Assembly: GCA_032718475.1 (NCBI GenBank) | Contig: JAUCBJ010001520.1 | Span: forward strand, 1 to 64,000 | Origin: Nemertoderma westbladi | Lineage: Eukaryota; Xenacoelomorpha; Nemertodermatida; Nemertodermatidae | Direction: 5' to 3' | Length of the DNA stretch: 64,000 nucleotides | Part shown: in pieces, positions 54,501-64,000 of the stretch | Numbering within the stretch: the stretch's first letter is position 1 | Layout: every line of letters starts with the position of its first letter | Translations under genes and position numbers: made by a program | The notes under the pieces: generated by a model | What the model was told of the DNA's origin: nothing | The model's database searches: none | The model's input: the letters and a program-made list of their open reading frames with translations, nothing else

Positions 54501-57210
54501 TATGGTAATGTTGAACCTACAAAAGGCTTTCGATACTGTAGATCATGAAATTCTGCTTGGTAAGTTAGGCCTGATGGGTGTAGGTTCTATAGTCTGGTTC
54601 AAGTCCTACCTGTCAGACAGAGGTCAAACTGTAGTCATTAGCAAATCGCACTCTACTGTACAAGAGATTACCTGTGGTGTAACGCAAGGTAGTATATTAG
54701 GTCCTCTGCTTTTTTTTATATGCTATGTAAATGATATGATAAGTAGTATATATCCCGATTTTAAACTCATTTTATATGCTGACGACAGTGCTCTTATTTT
54801 CTCTCATAAAGAACCTATCCCTAATTCCCAAAAGTTAAGTGCAGTTCTAGAATCCTGTAATGAGTGGTTGGTTGATAATAAGCTATCCATTCACTACGGT
54901 ACGACTGAAAGTATTTTGTTTGGTTCCAAAAGAAAGTTAAAGAAGGAAACTAAGTTTGAAGTCACTAGTAATGGACATAAGATTGGAAATAAAAAGGAAG
55001 TTAAATATTTAGGCGCCACATTGGATAACTGCTTATCAGGAGAAAGCACAGTGAAAATTATTTTCTCGAAAGTTAACAGTAGGCTTAGGTTTCTATACAG
55101 AAATAAAAAGAGTTTAAACACTGACTCCCACAATTTACTTTGCTCTTCTTTAATACAGTGTCACATGGACTATGCATGCTCTTCTTGGTAAACAAAACAG
55201 CTCAAATGTAAATTACAAGTAGCTCAGAATAAAGTAGTACATTTATAGTTTATACAGCAGTACATTACCGTTTATTAAAGACGACCTAACTCCAGATGAC
55301 TTTTCTGAATCTGGACTACTTAACTTAGAGTAGAGTAGAGTAGAGTTAAGCAGCTACGCCTTAACCATGTGCATAAAGTGTATAATGGTAAGTGTCCCAA
55401 TTACCTAAAACAAATATTCAACAGAGTACGCGATACACACTCTTACAGTACCAGAACTAGTGCTTCAAACTTTTACCTCCCGAATTGTAAATCCTTCGAA
55501 TCTGATTCTTTCTTTTTTAACTACTACCGAGCTATGGCATTGAAAGCGTTTTGGGCATCAATCATCAACACCCCCACTCCCCATCCTGTAACATCATTGC
55601 CTATAAGCAGTTCCCAAAAGAAGTGGATTGTCACCCTCCATACATACCTAAACCACTGCACAAAGATTGTCTATAATGTTCACTTCTATAATGTTTACTA
55701 CTCCCATGCCTGCCACCAAAGCCTTACCAAGGATCCATTGTAAAAGAGTCTCACCCATTCCAACTGGATGCACTCCTAGGCATTTGATCAGGGCTAAAAG
55801 CCTATTTGACATATGTTCCTTATGTCATCCCTTGGTACTAAACATAATTAGCCAGTTTTGAACCCAGTGCTCCTACGACCTACAGCATTGTGCAAGTGGG
55901 CACTGGAATCAAGCGACCTGGTAGCATCCTGACCAGAAGAACCACCACTACCATGGACTTTGTCTGCTACAGCTTCTATGAGAGATGAAGTCAGCATAGT
56001 TATAAAAGTATTTAACTTGGATCCAGGCTGAGATCATTCCCAGGTGGGGAAGCTTCTGGATTCAAGGCTAGTAGTAATTCTATGTATTATTCGCCCTTGA
56101 CTACTATCACAACATTGGGGTCAAGTAAACCTCCACCATCTTGCTCTGCGATCCTCACTCCTGACCTTACCTTTCCTCTCATCATTCATTTTGAGAAGAT
56201 GCAGATGGTCTGTTCTTTTTCTTTAAAGCTGTTGGTGTATCCACAGCAAACATGCATTGAAACTTTCAATCCAAATCATCTGCCTCTACCTACAAGGTCT
56301 CAAACTCCCCAGTATCCCACTCCCACTGCTGGAAACACTGTTCCAGGAGTTTCCTTCTTGTAAATATATAAATAACTCACACATGTATAGATTTTGTCCC
56401 ATTTTTTTCCCTTTGAACTCATGAATAACATGATTGAAATTGCAACTCTCTGCTAACTTCTCGGCTTCACGTGCAATTTTGTTATTCCATTTCTGAAAAA
56501 ATGTAAATGACATGTAAAATGACATCAAATTAATATTAAATATGTCACTGACAGAGCAATTACTGTAAAAATTAATTAGAGCCTAGTGCCTCAGTTTTTG
56601 TCGGATTTTTTCCACATCCACCACTTTGCACAAATTAGCAACTGTACATGTACATGTTTGGAGATAGCCATAACGAGAACCAGTGGAATAACCGAAACAT
56701 ATTGGATTCTGTAGACAATATTTCTGTTTTTTTTTAGATTCGGCAATGACCCTATGCATTTTGACAAACTATGCGAAGGGCATGGATTAGTCAGCGAAAC
56801 GCAGGTCACATGTGTGAAAGAAGAACTAAGTTTGTGACATGTCACATTTCTCACACCACATTTGATTTCATATTCTTCAGTCAACTAACCAATAATTGAA
56901 AAATGTGTTTATTAAATGTAGTTATTAAATAACTACTTTAAATTACTTAAATTAAGAAGGTCTAACAGATGGAAACACCATGGCCTTAGAGTCCCTTAGA
57001 ACTTACCAATGGACACAGAGGTTTTGATGGTCTGGGAAGTTTTTCACCGTTAGCCATTGATCCTGGAAGGTCCCTCCTGTAGTCGTTATGAGCGTTGATA
57101 AGCGCCTTCTTAATTTTTCTGTTGCATTTAGCGTCTGTTAAGGTAGTTTGTAGTAGTAGAGCAACCACAACCGAAAGAGCTATCATTACGAATCGTTGTG
57201 AAGTCGCCAT
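51543..57210 (-). CDS. CAP/SCP superfamily secreted protein, copy C (4 exons)
   Basis: Exons on the minus strand: 57210-57007, 56492-56381, 52787-52651, 51665-51543 (stop TAA), giving 191 residues. Splice sites and phases are those of A and B. The signal peptide is as in A ([15 protein letters not shown]). The mature protein starts near [18 protein letters not shown]; the core motifs [35 protein letters not shown] and CDYYPAGN are intact, and it ends EYPYDT like B. Introns are 514, 3593 and 985 bp. Intron 2 holds the complete SINE and a LINE; intron 3 holds a longer version of the foldback element. It is nearly identical to B outside the indels and intact, so both are probably functional. Confidence 0.88.
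52166..52366. repeat. Foldback element, AAAGGGTATCGC ends (copy C, CAP intron 3)
   Basis: Same element as 33303-33473 but with an extra internal TAACTTTAATAAA duplication. Each arm, read outward, has CTGATGA, a CTCT/AGAG-type stem and GAAA (right arm plus strand, left arm minus strand). Confidence 0.8.
52994..53294 (-). mobile_element. tRNA-derived SINE (CAP-C intron 2)
   Basis: On the minus strand a tRNA-like head carries box A TGGTGTAGTGG (53278-53268) and box B GGTTCGATCC (53235-53226), spaced as in a pol III promoter. A body of about 200 bp follows, with a 3' tail of TTTAC/TTTACTTTTT repeats. CATTA flanks it at 52989-52993 and 53295-53299. Block A has the unoccupied site (CCCATTAGACAT near 5070). 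Confidence 0.85.
53655..55600 (+). pseudogene. CR1/Jockey-like LINE ORF2, decayed (copy C, CAP intron 2)
   Basis: A better-preserved copy of the insertion at 34185. It has [18 protein letters not shown] and [10 protein letters not shown] (endonuclease), an internal deletion near 54120-54230, then [35 protein letters not shown] (A), [14 protein letters not shown] (B), [10 protein letters not shown] (C) and [10 protein letters not shown] in one frame 54502-55191. After a stop it continues with [15 protein letters not shown] and [12 protein letters not shown] to about 55560. Confidence 0.85.
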
Positions 57211-57266
57211 GTTTCTAGATCTTCATTTAGATAAATTTAAAATAATTTAGAGGTAGGTTAGGTACT

Positions 57267-57274
57267 GTATATAG
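57267..57274 (-). promoter_or_regulatory. TATA-like box upstream of CAP copy C
   Basis: CTATATAC, 57-64 nt upstream of the ATG, same arrangement as copy B. Inferred from position only. Confidence 0.3.
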
Positions 57275-58182
57275 CATTGTAAAGGATAGATAGAGGTTAA
57301 AATAAAAAAAAATTTATTGATAATCTATTGTATTGCTAGTGTTAGTAATATTTCCATGCTGTACTCCGTGTAATGCAGCACTTAATACCGTTATGATCTG
57401 AATGATTGGTGCATTGTATGTGTGACGGCAATAATGAAAATGGGGTTTATTATAAAATATACAGTTTTATTCCAAAGTTTAAAATTACGAAAATACTTTA
57501 TATGAAAAACTATACCTATGAAAGGTTTTTGTTAATAAAGAGTGATATATTTTTGTGGAAACTCCCGAAATTTTATATACTAGAAAGCCAGAAAGTTGGC
57601 TATAAGAAGACTGTCAGGCCCTTAAAGAAGGTCAGTTTGACAGTTTCCTTAAATTTAATCTGCTAATCCCAAAAAAATTACAAATTTTGGAAAACAACTT
57701 TAAACAAAGGCACACACATCCCGTTACTGATAATGTCTTTAGGTTATATATAGCAGAATAAAAATATAGTGTATACGTACCGTCGTACCTGTTGCAGTCT
57801 TCTTTTGCAGAATTTAAACCTTTTTATCAAGTTTTATAAATAAACGTAGAGTTCACTACCTCGGCTTATATTATATATAATTCTAACCGGTTGAGATCAA
57901 TGAAAGTAATTATTATGTCATATTAAGAAGTCGCCAGAAAATTTTTTTAATACATTTTTGGGTGGATAACAGCTATTGTTATAAATTCGGTATAGAAAAC
58001 GTTACATACAAATTGGTCGGGTATGGTTTTCTAAGGATCTCATAATTAGAATTTGTATTTGGTGATCAATGATTGACCATTTTGCAAAGAAATTGTTTTC
58101 TGTAGAATTGTACAATTTTTGATAATTATGTTTTCATGTATTAACAGCTGCAGTACATTGGGCATGACGCAGAGGTAAATTG

Positions 58183-59089
58183 ATTATTAGGAGCCCGCTC
58201 GACAGGCGGGATACTTACTGTAAAAATTTCAGGATATATAACACTGACTGACTGACTGATAATTATCAAGGTTCAGGCACTTCCTGCCTGTCGATTTTGT
58301 TGAAATTTTAAAAGTAAATTGCTTTGGTGGTTCATAATCGCGTTACAAAATATCAGATCGATTCAATGTGTGGTATTCGATATATTTCGTTTTTTTGAAA
58401 TTATTTTGTCGCGAAATTAAAAGCAATGGTAAAGTAACAACTCCCTGCCTGAGCTGCTGCAGCAGCTAGCTGTGTAAGAATGGTTGAGATAAGGGCTGCC
58501 TGAGATAGAATTCCATCAATGCAGAATTTCTTGACTACACCCCTCCTGCTGCTGGCTGCTGGCTGAGTCTACACATCCTTTATCAGCTCTCAGGGATAGG
58601 TAGAAAATAGTTGAGTTGTCAATAAACAAAATATAATATACCACTGCAGTAGGATTATATTATTATTCCACGAATCATTGGGCTGATTATTTTGTATAGG
58701 ATATATGTAGAAAGTTCTTAAAAATAATATTCTTATTTTTTTTATTACATAGGATTAGCATCATTTTTTAGCTGAAGCATTAATAGTGTAAATTAATTTA
58801 ATTATCTTTTAATACCATTACTACATTGGCATACTGTAAGATAAGTTTTAACATTTCTTACAAATAGTGGTGCGAGCATAAAACTCAAATCACGCAAATT
58901 TAAAAGAACCGGGTGTGTCGTCATAGCAATGTTTCATTTTTTATTATGTGGGACGAGCCACAAAGTCAGCTAGCCCTACGCCTTATAGTTTAGACAATTA
59001 TTTAGTTTACTTACTGCTGACCGACAAGGTTTATTTGTAATAGTCTTGTAAATGGGATTTTTCCCCCGGGGTCCTTCCAGCCAGCTTGC
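58183..59089. other. No gene seen; unique AT-rich spacer
   Basis: Begins with GAGCCCGCTCGACAGGCGGG and an (ACTG)n tract near 58244-58260. It also contains CTGCTGCTGGCTGCTGGCTG and CCAGCCAGCTTGCTGGCTTT. No open frame resembling a known protein. Confidence 0.4.
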
Positions 59090-60850
59090 TGGCTTTCTAG
59101 TTTAAATCAATGAATATCCGGGAGTACATACTTGGACACTTTTACTTCTATAAAGTTATGAGGCAATACCCTGTCATTTTTGAGGACCTTTTCAAAGTGG
59201 GCCTTCCAACCATTGAGGTGATCGGCTGGATATTCTGCCTTAACCCTGGTGGTTCCTAGTGATATACTAATGAGATTGGGGGTTCCGAATTTTGTGGGCA
59301 GTCCAGGGGGGCTTTTTCCTGCTGCGAGTGTATACAGTGCAACGTGTGAAATGTTATTCCTATCCGCAATCTGGGGAACGGCTCCAAAGAGCAGTTTATT
59401 CTGCGAAGGGGTCTTACTGTATAAGATAAATAAAATAAAGAACAGTAATTAATTCTACCTAATACATTCTCAGTTAGCCTAATAAAATACATCGGAATCA
59501 ACCAGTAAAATGTACATGTACACATCGTCAATAAGTGAATTTTATGTTAAAAACTGAAGTTAACTCGCATCAGGGGTCCCATTGAGTAACTGCTTTTTGG
59601 AAATGAGAATTGCTTGCGTAAAGGTCGTAGGACCATAGAGCCCATTTTGGCACATAGAAGGATAATTTAAGAGTTATCAAAAAAGAAAGACAGACAACTG
59701 GCTGGCCATCGGCTGTTCTCTTTGTCAATTTCTTCAAGGCCTTTGACTCAGTCTCTCGCTCACGTATGTTGAGCATACTTTCATTATATGGGATTCCTGA
59801 TGAAATTATTGCAGCAATCAGATCAGTATACGATGGTTCGACAACATTTGTGTCTACTGTTGACGGTGACACACATCAATCCGAAGTGTTATGGGGAGTC
59901 CTCCAGGGAGACACACTTGCACCATTCTTATTCATAATTGTGGTTGATTATATCTTACGCATGTCCTTATATCATCATAACGTTGCTGGGGTAATGGTAA
60001 ATCCACCTACTGGCTGTAGAAGTCGAGCAAATCCTGTCAAGTAACAAACTGATCTAGACTTTGCTGATGACTTAGGAGTACTCTCAGAATCACTAGAGGG
60101 AGCCCAGCGGGTCCTGAGCTCATTATAACAGGCTGCTTCTAGTGTTGGTCTATTTGTTAACTCCAAGAAGATCAAAATTTTGATAGTTAACTTTGAAAGT
60201 CCTCAGCAAGTTTCTGATCGGATGAGCATAAGCTCAAAGGATGGTATGCTTGAGCATGTGGACGATCTGGGATGATGGATCCGGAAGTTAGGTTAGTAAG
60301 AATACGTAAGGGTAAAGGATGGACAGCATTGAATGGTATTTCCAAGATTTGGAAGTCGCACAGAATACATCGGAAATTGAAGGTCTGATTATTTAGAGCA
60401 GCAGTAGTACCAGTACTCTATGGGAGTCCATGCTGGGCTCTAACTGCAGAGGACACCAAATCTCTGGATGGCACATTTACAAGAATGCTACGCCGGGTTC
60501 ATTGTGTCAAGTACAATGCACACATCTCCAACCAGATACAATATAACATTGGAGGTGTTTCATTGGTTCCCCCAAGTTTGAAACTTGAACAAGGCTACCT
60601 CCGCTTTGCAGGACATTGTTTTCGCCATGTGGACCAGCCAGTGCATAATCTAGTGCTTTCGCAGCCCCATGGATAAAATAAGCATGATAATAAATAAGCC
60701 CATGACTTCCTTGAGACGCCTCTTAAGGGACACTGGCCTTGAAGATAATCTTGCGGATAATCTTGAGAAAGTCATGGGGGATAGGGAGTTGTTGCGGTTC
60801 GACTTTGTTGATCATATTGGAAAAATATTTTTGTTAAGCCAGCATAGCAT
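59090..60850 (+). pseudogene. LINE copy with inverted 5' segment (twin-priming-like)
   Basis: 59560-60850 (plus) is a decayed copy of 45710-46976: SRSRMLSILSLYGIPDEIIA, GVLQGDTLAPFLFI, then RMLRRVHCVKYNAHISNQ, with many stops. The upstream ORF2 part lies at about 59090-59425 in the opposite orientation (minus: DHLNGWKAHFEKVL, NDRVLPHNFIEVKV, matching 45290-45400). An inverted 5' end next to a sense 3' end is the signature of twin priming during LINE insertion. About 135 bp of unrelated DNA separates the two. Confidence 0.8.
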
Positions 60851-61394
60851 CTCAATTGTGCAGCTTCAATGCAGCAGACATATGCTTAGATTTTGCTTAA
60901 ATTTCTTTATGTTAAGTTGACACTTAACATAAGTTTATATCACGTGCTGCGCTAAGTCTCTACTTCACTCTACTTCGTATTATCTATTAGTATTCCGATA
61001 TATTTAATGCTCTTGGTAAAAGTTTTACCTCTATAGGCCCAGTAGTATCCGATTACAGTTGTTTGAAAAAAGTTACTCAAAATATTCAGATTGTACTGTA
61101 TATGGTATGCCATCTAGCGGTAACTACAAAATAATAATAATAATATATGCACCCACATGCGGTGTAAATGGTAAATGCTACAGTAAAATTATATCAATTA
61201 TTAATTCTAGGTTTAGAAAATATACAGTAATTAAGTAATTCATTGATATTTTAAATTCAATTAAAAAATATAATTAAAATCAGTTTGATAGTTAGATAAG
61301 AATCATGCCAAAATACGTTAAAAATGGTGGTAATACTATTTAGGACGCCAGACGCTATAAAGAAGGGCACAATGGGCAAACTAGGGCGAGGTAG
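60851..61394. other. No gene seen; AT-rich spacer
   Basis: AT-rich, with an (ATA)n tract near 61128-61145. No element ends recognised. Confidence 0.4.
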
Positions 61395-62745
61395 AAATAC
61401 ATATTATAAATGAAACACATATTATAAAAGAAATGCATATTATAAAAGAAATACATATTATAAAAGAAATACATATTATAAAAGAAATACATATTATAAA
61501 AGAAATACATATTATAAAAGAAATACATATTATAAAAGAAATACATATTATAAAAGAAATACATATTATAAAAGAAATACATATTATAAAAGAAATGCAT
61601 ATTATAAAAGAAATACATATTATAAAAGAAATACATATTATAAAAGAAATACATATTATAAAAGAAATACATATTATAAAAGAAATACATATTATAAAAG
61701 AAATACATATTATAAAAGAAATACATATTATAAAAGAAATACATATTATAAAAGAAATACATATTATAAAATAAATACATATTATAAAAGAAATACATAT
61801 TATAAAAGAAATACATATTATAAAAGAAATACATATTATAAAAGAAATACATTAAAGAAATACATATTATAAAAGAAATGCATATTATAAAAGAAATACA
61901 TATTATAAAAGAAATACATATTATAAAAGAAATACATAATATAAAAGAAATACATATTATAAAAGAAATACATATTATAAAAGAAATACATATTATAAAA
62001 GAAATACATATTATAAAAGAAATACATATTATAAAAGAAATACATTAAAGAAATACATATTATAAAAGAAATACATATTATAAAAGAAATACATATTATA
62101 AAAGAAATACATATTATAAAAGAAATACATATTATAAAATAAATACATATTATAAAAGAAATACATATTATAAAAGAAATACATTAAAGAAATACATATT
62201 ATAAAAGAAATGCATATTATAAAAGAAATACATATTATAAAAGAAATACATATTATAAAAGAAATACATATTATAAAAGAAATACAAATTATAAAAGAAA
62301 TACATATTATAAAAGAAATACATATTATAAAAGAAATACATATTATAAAAGAAATACATATTATAAAAGAAATACATATTATAAAAGAAATACATATTAT
62401 AAAAGAAATACATATTATAAAAGAAATACATATTATAAAAGAAATACATATTATAAAAGAAATACATATTATAAAAGAAATACATATTATAAAAGAAATA
62501 CATATTATAAAATAAATACATTAAAGAAATACATATTACAAAAGAAATACATATTATAAAAGAAATACATATTATAAAAGAAATACATATTATAAAAGAA
62601 ATACATTAAAGATATACATATTATAAAATAATACATATTATAAAATAATACATATTATAAAATAATACATATTATAAAATAATACATATTATAAAATAAT
62701 ACATATTATAAAATAATACATATTATAAAATAATACATATTATAA
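61395..62745. repeat. 18-bp satellite array, about 65-70 units, with 17-bp terminal variant
   Basis: Head-to-tail AAATACATATTATAAAAG. Shortened units (ATTAAAG joins, 5 bp lost) recur at about 61851, 62044, 62183, 62520 and 62605. ATGCAT variants lie at about 61435, 61594, 61878 and 62210, and AAATAAAT variants at about 61771, 62138 and 62511. From about 62618 the unit becomes 17 bp (ATAATACATATTATAAA). Both strands give repetitive open frames because 18 is a multiple of three. Confidence 0.97.
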
Positions 62746-62975
62746 ACTACAATATTCTACATTCATTTAATTTAACCATAATATTATTGAATTTTTTTCG
62801 CACCTCATGATATTTTCACGAATTTTGATGTAACTACGGTTCTGATGGATCAAAATAAGACAAATTTTAACATTCCTAGAGCATACTGATTTGTTTATCT
62901 TTTGAGATGAGGTTGATTTTCGGCCACAAAAAGTTGAAATAAGGGCCGAAATGTTTAAATTTACTCGCACCTTAA

Positions 62976-64000
62976 CCCTATTACCACTGGGGTGTTTTGA
63001 CCATTAGCACCACTGGGGGGGGGGGCCGATTCGGCCCACCCACTATATTTTTGTAGTCGTCCAATGAAATCCTACAAAATTTGGGCTGTTGGTGAGACAA
63101 CTATAGATGAACACTACCAAACCTTAAAAAGTTAAAATTTCATAAGCAGGGACTCATAATTTTGATGAAAAATAAAAGTAGTCCCAGGACAAAATTACAA
63201 AATTTTTCGTTTTCTAAAAACTAATAGTGTGGCAGTGCTGGCTAGATTTAGTAGGTTTTTCAAGACGCTGAATCGAATGTGATTATATTCCACTTCCAAA
63301 AATTGAAGTGGATGCTATTTTTCGTGCACCTAAGAAGTGGGCGTGGCACTTCAAATTTTGAAAAATTCGATATTCAGAAAATGCCCCTAATTTTTTTATT
63401 TCAACGCATCTTTATGGGTTTTCTGGGCCGCTGAATCGATTGAAAGTAATATAGAAGCCTGAAGACTGAGTGGTTCGCCATTTTTGGTACACCAAAATTA
63501 GGGCGTGGCACTTCAAATTTTGAAAAATACAAGATTCGAAAAACAAACCAAATTTGAAATTTTAACGCATTTATATAGGTTTTCCAGACCGCTGAATCGA
63601 TTGAAAGTAATATAGAAGCCTGAAGACTTAGAAGTTAGCCATTTTTTGAAATCAAAACTTTAGTGTTTTTTCCGAATAAAGTAATTTTGAAAATTTGAAG
63701 TGCCACGCCCTAATTTTGGTGCACCGAAAATTTCGTACACAAAGGATTTGAGGCTTCTATATTACTTTCAATCGATTCAGCGCTCCAGAAAACCTATAAA
63801 ATTAATTTGAAATCAAAACTTTAGTGAATTTTCCGAATCTCTTATTTTTCAAAATTTGAAGTGCCACGCCCTAATTTTGGTGCACCAAAAATGGCGAACC
63901 ACTAAGTCTTCAGGCTTCTATATTACTTTCAATCGATTCAGCGCTCCAGAAAACCTATAAAAATGCTTTGCAAATCAAAACTTTAGTGTATTTTCAGAAT
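62976..64000. mobile_element. TTAA-target DNA transposon, left end, rich in inverted repeats (runs off the window)
   Basis: TTAA at 62972-62975 is followed by CCCTATTACCACTGGGG, the same type of end as at 22004 and 30642. Inside, units of about 180-190 bp carry GCTGAATCGATTGAAAGTAA, TAGAAGCCTGAAGACT and the phrase AGGGCGTGGCACTTCAAATT. They occur forward at about 63260-63640 and in inverted orientation at about 63670-64000. No coding frame seen. The other end lies beyond the window. Confidence 0.75.

Larger units (their letters stand above)
50071..58182. repeat. Duplicated block C (CAP gene copy C and flanks)
   Basis: Matches block B from TCTAGTATACCCCCTCCCC to GACGCAGAGGTAAATT. It ends abruptly at 58182, where GATTATTAGGAGCCC replaces the sequence seen in A and B. 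Confidence 0.85.

Noticed and set aside
61355-62521. Long MYFFYN and HIIKEI repeat ORFs on both strands
   Set aside because: They come from the 18-bp satellite, whose length keeps frames open.
61395-62745. Possible CRISPR-like array
   Set aside because: Units are contiguous with no unique spacers, and the context is eukaryotic.

Overview
This is a window from a eukaryotic, almost certainly invertebrate animal genome. The evidence is a spliced, signal-peptide-bearing CAP/SCP family gene in three tandem copies with GT-AG introns, AT-rich intergenic DNA, and a mixed load of animal-type mobile elements (Crypton, DIRS, BEL/Pao, piggyBac, several APE-type LINEs, a tRNA-derived SINE, MITEs). There is no bacterial operon, CRISPR array or rRNA. 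A species cannot be named from the sequence.

The only convincing host genes are the three CAP genes, all on the minus strand: copy A (3973-12085), copy B (32694-37699) and copy C (51543-57210). Each has four exons with the same splice phases and encodes a secreted protein of 191-199 residues with the complete CAP core. They lie in large duplicated blocks (about 3001-13829, 31242-38764 and 50071-58182). B and C share insertions that A lacks (a LINE, a SINE, a foldback element and a 635-bp insertion), so A split off first and B/C duplicated later.

Layout: 24-651 MITE with 8-bp target duplication; 960-2396 intact Crypton-type tyrosine recombinase; 3001-13829 CAP block A, whose second intron holds a decayed DIRS element and a LINE stub; 14290-14725 LINE 3' fragment; 15036-21262 minus-strand LINE split at a TTAA by a 3.3-kb piggyBac element; 21262-31130 a second LINE split at a TTAA by a large non-autonomous DNA transposon, which itself holds a 7-kb BEL/Pao retrotransposon; 31242-38764 CAP block B; 38766-42190 diverged duplicate DNA and a 42-bp minisatellite interleaved with LINE pieces; 42336-48633 a nearly full-length two-ORF LINE with another LINE nested inside it; 48634-50070 AT-rich repeats and foldbacks; 50071-58182 CAP block C; 59090-60850 a LINE copy with an inverted 5' end; 61395-62745 an 18-bp satellite array; 62976-64000 one end of another TTAA element built of inverted repeats.

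Apart from the CAP genes, essentially every long reading frame belongs to a mobile element. The Crypton ORF is the only long intact transposition gene; the others carry stops, frameshifts or deletions. The most informative structures are the nested insertions, where the host element's reading frame resumes exactly across the TTAA target, and the composite LINE-plus-minisatellite unit that recurs three times with the same junction.
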